Below are positions 35,394-46,830 of a stretch of 64,000 nucleotides of DNA, piece after piece. The translations under genes were made by a program, and so were the position numbers. This DNA is from Dasypus novemcinctus (taxonomy: Eukaryota; Chordata; Mammalia; Cingulata; Dasypodidae). Where the stretch lies: assembly GCF_030445035.2 (NCBI RefSeq), contig NC_080704.1, positions 24,408,499-24,472,498 on the forward strand, given 5' to 3'. The notes under the pieces are model-generated. The model searched no databases. It was not told where the DNA came from and saw only the letters and a list, made by a program, of their open reading frames with translations. Numbering within the stretch: position 1 is the first letter of the stretch; each line of letters starts with the position of its first letter.

Positions 35394-35804
35394 GGCGGCG
35401 GACTTGGCCCAGTGATTAGGGCGTCCGTCTACCACATGGGAGGTCCACGGTTCAAACCCCGGGCCTCCTTGACCCGTGTGGAGCTGGCCCATGTGCAGCT
35501 GATGCGCGCAAGGAGTGCCCTGCCACGCAGGGGTGTCCCCCGTGTAGGGGAGCCCCACGCGCAAGGAGTGCACCCCGTAAGAAGAGCCGCCCAGCGCGAA
35601 AGAAAGTGCAGCCTGCCCAGGAATGGTGCCACACACACGGAGAGCTGACACACAGGATGACGCAATAAAAAGAAACAGATTCCCGTGCCGCTGACAACAA
35701 CAGAAGTGGACAAAGAAGACGCAGCAAATAGACACAGAGAACAGACAACCGGGGTGGGGGGGGGGGGAAGGGGAGAGAAATAAATAAATAAATCTTAAAA
35801 AAAA
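35394..35804 (+). mobile_element. DAS-type SINE, plus strand
   Basis: It starts GGCGGCGGACTTGGCCCAGT, has B box GGTTCAAACCCC, and ends in AAATAAATAAATCTTAAAA. A perfect 10-bp duplication AAGCCTTTAA is at 35384-35393 and 35805-35814. A run of 13 G is at 35755-35767. Close to consensus and therefore young. Confidence 0.95.
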
Positions 35805-35814
35805 AAGCCTTTAA

Positions 35815-36364
35815 CTGTGTAGTAATTGTTACAGCAGATAGGTGCCCAAAATCTCTGAGCTGTCATTGTCTTTCTTGAAACTGACTTCCTGTGAAACTAA
35901 TGAAGGCAGTGATGCTCTTCAGAGGAGAGGTAACAAAAGAATTGCTTTGCTCACTCTATGGCTCACAAGGTACAGCCAACTCCCCGCACCCAATGTTGTG
36001 GTGAGTCTTCCATGATGCCACCGTATCTTAATTTGCCCAGTTCCCTGCTGATTGCATGGGGGTGCCCATCTGCAAGCTGAAGGAGGTCAGGTACCTGTCT
36101 CCTCACCTCAGCTACGTCCTTAGTCCATCATCAGAGTTCCTACCACCTATGTGCAGAGAAGCAAACAGTTGCAGACTCCTGTTCCATAGCAGAAGTGTTG
36201 AGAGATTTTGGTGCACCCTGCCTAAAATGTCAGGCTCTGACAATTCTGACTTCCCCATTGATCTCCCAACGTGGATAATGTCGGAGCTCCTGACAGCTGG
36301 AATTTGCTCATCTCTCAGACAGCGGTGCCCAGTGACAACCTGCAGCCCCTTCATCTTAGGGCAA
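35815..36364. other. End of LTR-like element, then single-copy DNA
   Basis: 35815-35850 completes the LTR-like element at 34870. The remainder shows no gene or clear repeat. Confidence 0.45.
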
Positions 36365-36530
36365 TGCTTCTCATCCCTGGCTGCACATCAGAATCATCTG
36401 GAAAGCTTCTAAGAAACCCTGGTCCTCAGGTCTCACTCTGCCCCAGTTGAACCAGAACCTCTGCAGGTGGGGCTGAAGATGCGGATTTTGTAAAAGCTCC
36501 CCCGCTGACGGTCCAGCAGCACTCCGTAGT
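36365..36530 (+). mobile_element. MER5-type DNA transposon remnant
   Basis: GCTGCACATCAGAATCATCT and GAACCTCTGCAGGTGGGGCT, with TTTTGTAAAAGCTCCCC at the other end, match the near-palindromic MER5A-like structure. Confidence 0.7.
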
Positions 36531-37059
36531 TCATGTTTTACCTTTCCTCACTGGTCAGCTGAGAGGGGCAGAAGCACCCTTTGTGCCCAGGCGCCTATTA
36601 AAGGCTGAACCCTACAGAGCTAATGGGCAGAGGGACCAAAGTGCAAAGCACTTCCATGGAGACTGGGAAGAGACATCCAAAGACAAGCAATTCCAAATGG
36701 GGATGACAGTCTCGGCCACAGCCACCTTCGTTCTTATTACTGTGCTGTGGGGCATCTGAGGAAAGGGGCACTGAACCTTGGAAGGCAAAGGTATTTCCCT
36801 ATTTCTTCCATAAGCATTACTCAGGATCCTCATTGTTTCTCTAAATAAGAAAAGTTCATTGCTCTCACTTTCACGATGTGACAGACAAAATGATATCCAC
36901 ACAACTTCCTGAGGCTCTGTGGATTTCAGTGATCAGTATCCTAGAGGTTCTCTGGGACCCCAAATGGCCATCACTGAAGAGAAGGGTAGGAAAGCTTGTC
37001 TTTGGAGTTGTTGACTGATGTTTTGAGTGGTGATCACTGCGGATGGAGAATAATATGCC

Positions 37060-37470
37060 ACCCTGCATAGATGGCCACTCCCAAGCCCCTAGGTGCTGTG
37101 ACTGCTGTGCTACATGGCAAAGGGGCTACACAGCTGATGCGATTCAGGCTACAACCATTAAGATAGATTATCTTGGATTATTCGGGTAGGCCCAGGATAA
37201 TCACATGAATCCTTCAAATCAGAGAACTTTCTCCAACTTGGAGGCTGAAGTGATGTGGCAGAAGGGGAAGTCAGAGAGATTTGAAGGTAAGACTGACTGC
37301 ATTGTTGCCGGTTTGAAGATGAGGAGGCATGCCGGAAGTGCTGAGGGTGGCCCCGGGCCTGCAGCCAGCGAGGCAAGGGGCCTCAGTCCCACAACTGCAA
37401 GAAATCAGCCAACAACCTGAATGGGCTTGGAAGCAGATTCTCCTCCAGTGCCTCTAGAAAAGAGCCCAGG
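37060..37470 (+). mobile_element. LTR-like element, left part (interrupted by L1)
   Basis: CTACATGGCAAAGGGGCTAC, GGATTATTCGGGTAGGCCCA and GGCTTGGAAGCAGATTCTCC parallel the element at 34870. It resumes at 37803 (CTGGCTGACATTTTGATTTC) and runs to about 37965. Confidence 0.65.
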
Positions 37471-37788
37471 ATTTTCAGGATTTGGAGTTGTTCTGGTTGA
37501 TGCTGCAGGGACAGATGCTGGACATTATGTGTCCTGCCGTGGCCCACTGGGTGGACTGGGGGAGAGTGTGGACTACAATGTGGACCACCGTCCATGTGGG
37601 GCAGCAGTGCTCCAGAATGTATTCGCCAGGTGCAGTGGATGTGCCGCGATGATGGAAGAGATTGTTGATGTGGGAGGGGTGGGATGGGGAGGGTAGGGGG
37701 TATATGAGGACCTCATATTTTTTTAATGTAACATTAAAAGAAAATAAAGAAGAAATTAATTAATTAATTAATTAATTAGAAAAGAAAA
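37471..37788 (+). mobile_element. 5'-truncated L1 3' end, plus strand
   Basis: GCTGCAGGGACAGATGCTGG, TGGCCCACTGGGTGGACTGG, a G-rich tract (37668-37700), GAGGACCTCATATTTTTTTA and an A/TTAA-rich tail. A perfect 14-bp duplication GAAAAGAGCCCAGG is at 37457-37470 and 37789-37802, splitting the LTR-like element. Confidence 0.92.
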
Positions 37789-37802
37789 GAAAAGAGCCCA
37801 GG

Positions 37803-37965
37803 CTGGCTGACATTTTGATTTCACCTTTGTGAGACCCAGAACAGAAGAGCAAGGGAAGCCCCCACGGAATTCTCACCTACAGAACCATGAGGTGATGCAT
37901 TTGTGATGTATTAAGCTGCTAAATCTGTGACGAGATGTTTAAAAGTAATAGGAAATTAATAAAAC
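37803..37965 (+). mobile_element. LTR-like element, right part
   Basis: Continuation of the element that starts near 37060: TTTTGATTTCACCTTTGTGA and TGATGTATTAAGCTGCTAAA. Confidence 0.6.
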
Positions 37966-39138
37966 TGCCAAGGCATGTTTTGAGCTAGTATCCCATTGGT
38001 AAACAATTTAGTGACATTAGTTTTGATTGTCAAACACAAACCACAAGTTGAGGGATGAGAAATCTGGCAAGTTTTGATGGTCAGTTTACTCCTGGAACAT
38101 TTGGCCTGACTGTTGACTTGCCAAAGATGGGTTGTGACAATGGCAACTCAGATAATGTTCCTTTCTACAAAGTCCTCAATCAAGATAAAGGAGAAATGCT
38201 GATGGATGTCAGAAATTATTGTGTTCAGCCAGCCATATTGTAAAAATACAACACAGAGGTATGACTGTTGCAAAAATGTTTGAAATGAAATGCATGAATT
38301 TGGAAGAGGTTTAGCCATCACCAAAACAATTTTCTGCTGTAATACACCTACCTAAGCAGCAGGGACTTTGGAGCAATTTATCTTGGCCATTTCCCATGCC
38401 TGTTACGCTAAGCAGCTGGGCACATCCCCACCCTTTGTGGTTGTCTCAATTTCCCAGCATCAGATTTCTAGCTTCTAGCCTGGACTCCCAGGAGGAAATG
38501 CCTGCATTCTGGAATCATGACATGATTCTTCCTTTGAAAGGCTTCCTTCTGGGCATATTTTAGTAGCTCTACTAACAGAAACCACCTCTACTGACTTGAT
38601 GCAGAAAATGAATTTCTTGGAATTTATTGACTAGCTTGCAGAATTAACAGGAAATTGGAGAATCAGCTCTAAAAATGGACAGGAAACAAAGGCAGGCAGG
38701 CAGGCTGTTGGAGCCACTGCTAAGATTACATCATCATTAAGAGTCTATTTAAAAAGCCACCTCTCGGTCACCTCTGGGTACTGGCTGCTGTGGCTGTACC
38801 TGCAAAGAATTCTAAACTATCCCCTATATTTATCTCCAGCTGCAAACTCCCATGTGGAAGGACTCCATTTTCTCAGCTTAGAGCATATGCAAAAATTTCC
38901 AGCCACCAAGGGTCAGGAAAAGCACATGTTTTCGTTTCCCCTGTAGGAGGCAGAACTCTTCTTCCCTCAAGACTTACACCGTGGTTCATTCCCTAAACAT
39001 AGAAAAGAAGACAAGGTATACAAACCCTAGCCAAAACCCCAGTGTAACATCTCTCCCAAGGTCAATCCCAATTACATATAAATTCTCAGAGGCAATTGGG
39101 TATAACCTTAGGAGAGTGGTTACAGGGGGTTCAAATTC
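37966..39138. other. Single-copy intergenic DNA
   Basis: No gene was recognised. A 62-codon open frame at 38055-38243 (plus) has no recognisable family. Confidence 0.4.
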
Positions 39139-39148
39139 TCATGTGCAG

Positions 39149-39565
39149 GGAAGTGGACATGGCTCAACTGATAGAGCGTCCATCTACCGTATGGAGGGCC
39201 CAGGGTTCAAACCCAGGGCCTCCTGACCCATGTGGTGAGCTGGTCCATGTGCAGTGCTGCCGTGTGCTAGGAGTGACGTGCCACGCAGGGGCGACCCCAC
39301 ATAGGGGAGCCCCATGGGCAAGGAGTGCGACCACAAGGGGAGTCACCCCACATGAAAAAAGCGCAGTCTGCCCAGGAGTGGTGCCGCACACATGGAGAGC
39401 TGATGCAGCAAGATGATGCAACAAAAACGAGACACAGATTCCCAGTGCCACTGGATAATACAAGCGGACACAGAAGAACACACAGCAAATGGACACAGAG
39501 AGCAGACAACGGTGGGGGGCGGGGAAGGGGAGAGAAATAAATAAAATAAATCTTTTTAAAAATTA
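39149..39565 (+). mobile_element. DAS-type SINE, plus strand
   Basis: Head GGAAGTGGACATGGCTCAAC, B box GGGTTCAAACCCAGG, the usual body and an AATAAA-rich tail. A perfect 10-bp duplication TCATGTGCAG is at 39139-39148 and 39566-39575. Confidence 0.94.
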
Positions 39566-39575
39566 TCATGTGCAG

Positions 39576-40614
39576 TTTGTTTTGTAATTTCACAACTTTT
39601 ACAATATAATTATTGTTTATGGTATATTCATGTATGGATGATATACTTCAATAAAACTTTTAAATGAAAATTTTTCTAAAAGGCAAAGTGTACAAAACTA
39701 TCCACCCATTTGGCTATTCAAGATCCCTGAAGATTCATCTTCTCAAGCTTACATTCTGGGGAAAAAATATGCTCCCACTTTATATAATGCAATCTGCCCC
39801 ATTCCCAAAGAAAAGAACCCAGTATTTCATGAGTTACTTCTCCTGGGTGTCTGAGGATATCCATTTCTGTCATCATCATTTCTCAACCACCAGCACACTC
39901 TGTATACAATAGTGGGGTAAAGGAAGAAGAAAGAAAAGGAAAATTACTTTAAATGTAAAAATATATATATGGCACAGCAAGGAAGGGAATATAGGTAGAG
40001 GTTATATAGTCCTTGTTTCTGTACTTGAAAAAGTATTTATGACATCCCTCCTTGGTTGCCCATCCCATGTTCCCTTTGCCTACAGCCACCCCTCAGCTGT
40101 CTGCAGAGGTGTGTTGGCAAGTGTCAACAGCTCACTCTCAATTCATTATACATTTCACTGATATAAAGGATGTCTTTGCACACAATTTACAAATAATAAT
40201 AAAATCTACAATGCTCTTTGTTGTAAATTCCATATGGCCAATTGAGTCTCAAGAGTGTTTTGTTGATTTTTACTGAATGCTTCTTTCCGTAGCCAACCCA
40301 AGGTTCAATTAAACCATGATTTGACAAAATGAGGCTACAAATAAAGCTTGATTACTGCCCAACTTGGCAAAGAAGTTGCTTGCACCATTAATTAATGAGT
40401 GTAGTTCTGACATAAATATCAATTGATATTTCTGTTTGCATTAACAAGATGAAAGTTTAAAAAATGAAGATGCATGATGGAACTTCATTTGTTCACTAAT
40501 GACATGAGAGACTGCTGAATCAGATAACAGTTTTCAAATATTGGGAAAATATTTCCTTCATTTTCGTGTATTATTCATAATCCAGTGGCTACAGATACAA
40601 CATGGCTTTAAGTT
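39576..40614. other. AT-rich intergenic DNA
   Basis: No gene or clear repeat was recognised; a short (TA)n run lies at 39958-39970. Confidence 0.4.
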
Positions 40615-40627
40615 TAATCTGCATTAT

Positions 40628-40712
40628 GTTTTTTTAGGAGGTACCGGGGATTGAACCCAGGACCTTGTACATGCAAAGCAGGCCCTCCACCACTGAGCTA
40701 CACCTGCTCCCC
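40628..40712 (-). mobile_element. Short monomeric tRNA-derived SINE, minus strand
   Basis: The minus strand reads GGTGTAGCTCAGTGGTGGAG and GGGTTCAATCCCCGG. A perfect 13-bp duplication TAATCTGCATTAT is at 40615-40627 and 40713-40725. Confidence 0.93.
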
Positions 40713-40725
40713 TAATCTGCATTAT

Positions 40726-41775
40726 TAACATTTTCTCCACCACTTTCTTAGGTCTAGACAATCAGCAAAACCCAACATCATGACTGACCCATTTTAAAAA
40801 TACATAAATATGCTCCTAGTTAACATTAATACATTTTACAGCTTTTCTTTTTCTCATTGATCCTGAATTTCCATTTCATTTCACATAGAATTTGATGGTC
40901 CTTTTTTACAAATTTATGTATAATCTATCCTGCTTCCCAGAAACAAAAAATACGTATCAACTGGAATTTTAAATTTTGTCTCTTAAGTGTTAGAAATATT
41001 CTTCTGGATTGAGTTATCATTAGTTATTATTTGTACACATTTCACCAAAACAACATAATATATTATAAATGAAATTTAATTGTAATTACATCTCTTAGTA
41101 ACATGCATGGGGCTGATCGTGTCCATGGATGAAGACACTGAATGAGACAGCATGCCCCAACAATTTGACATTTTTCCCCCATTTTTATAGAGGTAAGCAC
41201 TGAGGAAACTTCCACACATAAATAAGTATATAGGAATGGAAGGCAATTTGCTATAGCAATGCCTTTCAATTCATTGACCTCTTTCCAAGTATACTTGGAA
41301 ATGTTACATAGTGATATATTACCAAAAATATTTTTGATAATGTATCAGCTCCCACCTCATAGGTTTTTTCAACTTTGTTGAAAGCAAAGGATTGGCGATT
41401 ATCTGACTTGAGTAATAGACTGTTGTGTACTCTTTGCATCATCTACTTTCTCCATTTCTGAGAGTGTACCAAGAAGACATTACTATGACTTATCATGCAA
41501 CTATTAATTTTACTTGTTTCTCTTTCTCTAACAAGCATCTTGTTTAGCGCGATATTCTTAGAACCTTTTAGCATTACTTTCATTAACTATTTGCCACTAC
41601 AATATTATATATGAAGTACTTTTGTCTTGTCATGTGCTCTAGTTATATTTTCATCAAGAGCTTGGAGCTGCATTTTTAGCTCATTCAATTTATAGAAAAT
41701 GTCTGCCATAAAAAATATATGAGAGGGACCAGTCCTCATTGCCAAACCTATTAGTCAAGTTAGACTTGCATCTCT
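40726..41775. other. AT-rich intergenic DNA
   Basis: No gene or clear repeat was recognised. Confidence 0.4.
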
Positions 41776-41870
41776 TTCTCCTCCCTCCCTCCCTTCCTCC
41801 CCCTCCCTCCCTCCCTCCCTCCCTCTCTCTCTCTCTCTCTCTCCCCCTCTCTCTCTCTCTCTCTGTCTCA
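41776..41870. repeat. (CCCT)n/(CT)n polypyrimidine tract
   Basis: TCCC tetranucleotides (41783-41822) run into CT dinucleotides (41823-41868), about 90 bases with purines almost absent from the plus strand. Confidence 0.92.
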
Positions 41871-42564
41871 TCTCTCCATGTGACATATCATATTTGCTAG
41901 AGCCTCTCCACATGGCATGGGCTTCTCACAAGCAGGGTGGTCTCAGGGTAGTTGCTCTTACATATTGATTAATTCATCCCAATATAAAATTATATTCTTC
42001 CATTTGGGTCTAGCACTTTCAGAGCTCATTTCTACATTTACTATTTCCCCAGATTTTTCCTGATATAAATTAACAACTTATAATTACTTTGGTGTGTCAG
42101 CCTTCTTTTTCTGGGATGACTAAGTGATTGGCCCTCTAGAACATGCTGATCTGACTGGGGGTGGGAGGAGTAGAGCAGGAAAATTGGCTTTCTATAGAGT
42201 TGCTTCCTTTTGGTAATGCCAGTCAGAGGCCAGTCAAGAGAAACCATGCAGAAATTTGAACAGGGAAAGTTTAATATAAAAAATTATTAACTAATAATAG
42301 GATTAAGTACTTAAATGGTAATGGGAACTCTAAAGAATACAGGAATGGCAGATACAGGGATCAGCCAGTACCTCTAAGCTGAGGCAGAGTACTCAAGGAA
42401 GAGACAGATCCAGAAAGGGGTCCCCCCACCAAGGCTGAGAGTCAGATCTTGTTAAGGTATAACCCTACTCCAGTGGATTGTGGAGAAGTTCACTGAGGTG
42501 CTGCAGGAAACCAATGGCTGGTATCAGTGAAACTCACTAGGAAGCCACGTGTTGGGGTTCTTTT

Positions 42565-43795
42565 TTTTTTATTATTTTTTTTTTGAAAGATACTTAGATT
42601 ACATAAATGTTACATAAAAGTATAGAGGATTCCTATGTGCCCCACTCCCTATGCCTCCCACATTTCCCCATATTAACAACATCCTTCTAAGTGTGGTACA
42701 TTCATTACAATTGATGAAAACGTTTCAGAGCATTGCACTAAGCATGGATTGTACTTTACATTGTAGTTTACACTCTCTCCTGCATAGTTTTATAGGTTAT
42801 GGCAAGGTATGTAATGGCCTTTATCTGTTGTTGTAATGTCATTCACGATGATTCCCAAGTCCCAAAAATGCCCCCATATTACACTTATTTTTCCCTCTCC
42901 CTGCCCTCAGAACATCCAATGGCCACTGCCTCCACATCACTTATATAATTTCTTCCATTGCTAGAATAACAGTAAGTCTACTTTAGTCCATAGTTCATTC
43001 CCCAATCCTGAGGATTCTGGGATGGCGATGCCCACTCTACCTCTAATTGAGGGAAGGCTTCAATCCCTTGGGGAAAATGGATGGGACTATCTTGCTTGCA
43101 GTTGCAGATTCTCTCTGTTCCTTGGGATGATCATTGTCCATGATCATCTCCTTGTTAGTTGTCCTGGGTGAGTCCAATGAACTGGAGAGTAGGTGTTGCA
43201 ACTCCATTGACATTCAGGGCCCAGCTGGCACATGAACAGCCCAAAGATTTAAGTCTCTTGAACGTACACTTATCAGCCCTAGTACTAATTATAGGTTCAA
43301 ATAGAAGGGTCAGGAAAACCACAACTGGTTAGGAAAACCACAACTGAGTCCAACTCTGTCAAATGGGGGAGCATAAATTCCAAAGTAGGGCCCACTGGCA
43401 AGGCATCAAACTCCTGAGCTATCTTCCCTGACTATAGTGTCTGTTTGTTTCCAGAGCCCTCATGAGCCCCACTATTTGAGGTAATATTTACTTTGGCAGT
43501 CAATGAGATCCTGCTGAGACATGCATAAATATAACCTCTGAAATGACCTCAAAAACTCACTTTGAAGTCTCTTAGCCATATAAGCTCATTTGTCCTTACC
43601 TTTTCCCCCTTTCGGTCAAGGTCTTTTGCCAGGTGCATTGCTAGTTGGTTCTTGGTAGTAATCCCTCAGTGCCAGGGAGGCTCATCCCTGGGAGCCATGT
43701 CCCATGCTGGGGGGAAGGTAATGCATTTATATGCTGAGTTCAGCTTAGAGAGAGGCCACATTTGACCAACAAGGAGGCTCTATTAGGCATGTTGA
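42565..43795 (-). mobile_element. L1 long 3'UTR, minus strand
   Basis: Its reverse complement is collinear with 55250-56460: AATGTGGCCTCTCTCTAAGC, GGATGAGCCTCCCTGGCACT, AGGTAGAGTGGGCATCGCCA, TTCTAGCAATGGAAGAAATT and an A-rich end. There is no coding sequence. The 5' limit is approximate and no target duplication was found. Confidence 0.8.
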
Positions 43796-44634
43796 GATTC
43801 TTGCTAAGAAACCACCAGCACGGGTGCACTGCAACTTTTTGGAGGATGAGCATCACTGGGTGTTTTGCATGTCACTGGTCACTGCAGGCTGACAAGAAAA
43901 AGCAAACCAGAACCAGGAAGAGAAGCTGCTCCCTTCTGCAGTGTCATTCAGAACGCTCTACTGGCAAAGCTTAACATTGTGCTAGCTGGCAAAGGAGAAA
44001 TGTTTACACGGTCCAACTCCAGTGTCACAGAGCAAGGCAAAGGAGGTTAGATTTGGAGCTGAGAGGCAATAAATGGATAACTGACACAGAAAGGGCCTCA
44101 TTGGACAAAGGACTACCTCCAGCAATCCTTTGGCTCCAACTCGACCTCCAACTAATGAGTCCACACCTTTTCACTCATTTTCCCCTTCAGGTCCTTATTT
44201 CTCTTTTTGTCAGCTTAATTCCTTTGGTCACCTACTCCATTCCCTTACCCTGGTTAAACCTAACTCTCTGTCTATTCTCTTTTTGTACTCACACAGCCTA
44301 AGGTGGCTGGATTGTTGAAGTGTTGGTACTAGAGGAAATGAACTAGAAATATAGGAGGTGGTGGTCAGAAAATGCATGTTAGAAACTAAGATTATGGAGA
44401 AGTTGCCATTGTTAGTAATAACTAAGGTCTAGGTGTGAAAATGAGAATAAGTGGCTGCGTAGGGTATACACTGAGAGAGAGATCAAGGAACTAAGAAGCA
44501 CGGCATGGGAAAGATTAACTATCATCTATCTGATAGATAATAATATATATCACTAAGAAATACAACAGTGCTGGAGAGAGCAATGGAGAGCCAGGAGATA
44601 AAATCTCCTAATAAATGAGATAAAAGCAGGATAA

Positions 44635-44719
44635 GAAAGCAGATGTAGCTCAGTGTTTGAGCACCTGCTTTCCACGTACAAGGTCGAGGCTCAATCCCCA
44701 GTGCCTCCTAAAAAAAAAA
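44635..44719 (+). mobile_element. Short monomeric tRNA-derived SINE, plus strand
   Basis: AGATGTAGCTCAGTGTTTGA, then GGCTCAATCCCCAGTGCCTC and an A tail. AGGATAA before and GGGATAA after the element suggest a short duplication. Confidence 0.85.
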
Positions 44720-46069
44720 GAGGGATAAATGAAGGAGAGTGGAAAACTGCAACAAGGATGGTCAGTAGGAATGTAGTCTGATAACATAAGATTCCAATTT
44801 GGGGATTTGAGGAAGGAGGGAGGAAGAACGGTCCAGAAGTTGCAACAAGGAACAAAGATGCTGTCTACCCATCTACATGCCCTGTGAGAGATAAAAGATA
44901 GAGAGAGTTAGATGGGAAGCAATGTCTTCAGCAAAAGCGAAATTTCTATTAAAACAAGCCCCGTGATCCATCAGTGACTCTGTGCTCACGGATTGTTTAG
45001 CGAAGATATTGAGGATAGAGGGGTTCTGCTGAGTGCCAGCTGTGGGTTAGAGTTGGACAGGGCTGGGAGTTGGTGGGAACCAAAGAGGGGCTGCGCAGGG
45101 ACATATGAGATTGGAGCACAGGAGATGAAGGTGACATGGGTTTGGGCTTCCTGTGATGAATGAGGGAAGAGGCTGTAGGACATGATAAGATTAGTCCTGG
45201 CGACCTTAAGGTAAAGAGTGGTAAATGGCTGCTGGGGGAGTGTAGGAGAGGTGGGAATCTACGTCTGCTTGCCACTTCTCTCCTGCTAGGAGACAAATGA
45301 TCCTCCCTAATGGGTGAGGGTTTTACCTTTGGCCCTACCAAAGGAGAAGAGGAGGCCCAGGGAGGGGCAAGTTTTCAATGAGTACAGTGTTCCAGGCGAC
45401 CATAGGTGATCATTTAATTCGCTGATTTGCCAATGTTTGCCAGAGTCCCGCCCCTTAATGCTGCCTTGAGCCCCAACTAGGACAAATAATTCATTCCAGA
45501 TACATCGCATTTCCTGAAGGCTATTTGTTGCAGCTCATGCCCAGGTACTAATTTCTAGATTAGCTAAGTGTATGGTCACAAGCAGTAGATGCTGTCCCTT
45601 CATTGGAAGGATATTGGATAGTTCACATATTCAGTGGGAATGTTGGAGAAACAGGCTTGGGAAAAGAGTAGGAGACAAAAGGGTGTGTATGACAGAACTA
45701 TCACCAAATCATGCCACAGAAGAGTTTGGTTAAGACATTACTGTGCCATTGTTCAAGGCCAAACCATGCTTCAGGCACTGCCCCGATTAGACTGAGCAGG
45801 CCACTACCATCATTGTGGAATGAATTCTAAATGAATTCAAAACTGTCTCCTTCTCCTTTGTCCATATTCAAATGCCTGCTGGTGTCTAAGCTCTAGCTTT
45901 CCATGGAGGCAAGTATCTGCCCTTTCTTTGGGGCATGGCAGGGACACCCAGAATGGCTGAACCTCTAAACATAAGAAGTGGGTACAGTTACTGGTCAGAA
46001 AGGAAAATCTACTCTAGTAAATAACTCACAGAATCTCATATCTGTTTCCAAGGAATCTAGACTTTTTGT
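44720..46069. other. Single-copy intergenic DNA
   Basis: No gene or clear repeat was recognised. Confidence 0.4.
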
Positions 46070-46505
46070 TTTAGTTGCAATAAGGTTCAGTTGTAAGTGA
46101 CCAAAAAAAAAAAAAATACAAGAAATCAGTTTCATTTTTCATTCCCAGAAATGTAGGCAATCCACATCTGCTATGGTGACTCCCTATCAAGCCTTCTCCT
46201 ATCGGCACAAAGCTTCTACCTTGTGGTCCAAAATGGCCGCTCTGCTCCAGCTGTTATGTCTGCATTCCAGCTAGAAGGAAAGAGGAAAAGAGGAAGAACA
46301 AAGTACTTGACCTCTCCCTTCAAGGATACTTCCAGGCAATGATAAAGCACCATTTTTGCTTAACACCCCTTAGCCAGAATTTTGTCAAGGGCCACCTCTG
46401 GCTGTAAGAGGAGTGGCCATGCTGCCAGTCAAAATTCAGTGAGTGCATTACTGAGGAAGAAGGGGAAATGCATCCCAGAGGATTCCTAGCTCTCTCTGCC
46501 ACTTT
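46070..46505 (+). repeat. Probable old interspersed repeat, name not assigned
   Basis: AGTTGTAAGTGACCAAAAAA, GCCAGAATTTTGTCAAGGGC and GCTCTCTCTGCCAC resemble a widespread mammalian repeat, but I cannot assign it to a family. Confidence 0.4.
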
Positions 46506-46702
46506 TGAGACATTTGTACATTTTACAGTAGTGAAACTATCCTTTACCTTTTCTGTGCCCCGTCACCCCCAGATCGTCATGGCATGGAAAGGGCTGAACT
46601 GAGAAGACCTCCTGGCCATCCTTCTCCCTCAGGGCTCCTAAGACACCTAATGATCCGCTCGGCCCTATTTCCATTGCTACTGCTTCCATTTCCTAATGCC
46701 TT

Positions 46703-46830
46703 TCCCCCCCCTTTTTTTGTCTTTATTTTTTTTAATGTTACATTCAAAAAATATGAGGTCCACATATACCTCCCCCACCCCCCTCACCCCACTCTTCCCA
46801 TAACAACAACCTCCTCCATCATCATGGGAC
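46703..46830 (-). mobile_element. Short L1 3' end, minus strand
   Basis: The minus strand reads CATGATGATGGAGGAGGTTG, a G-rich tract, then GTGGACCTCATATTTTTTGA and an A-rich tail, as in the plus-strand copies. The flanks TCCTAATGCCTT and TCCTGATGTCTT form an imperfect duplication. Confidence 0.78.

Noticed and set aside
38055-38243. 62-codon plus-strand frame that might be an exon
   Set aside because: No family match, and no convincing splice sites were identified around it.
41776-41870. CRISPR-like or satellite array
   Set aside because: It is a simple tetranucleotide/dinucleotide repeat in a mammalian genome, with no spacers.
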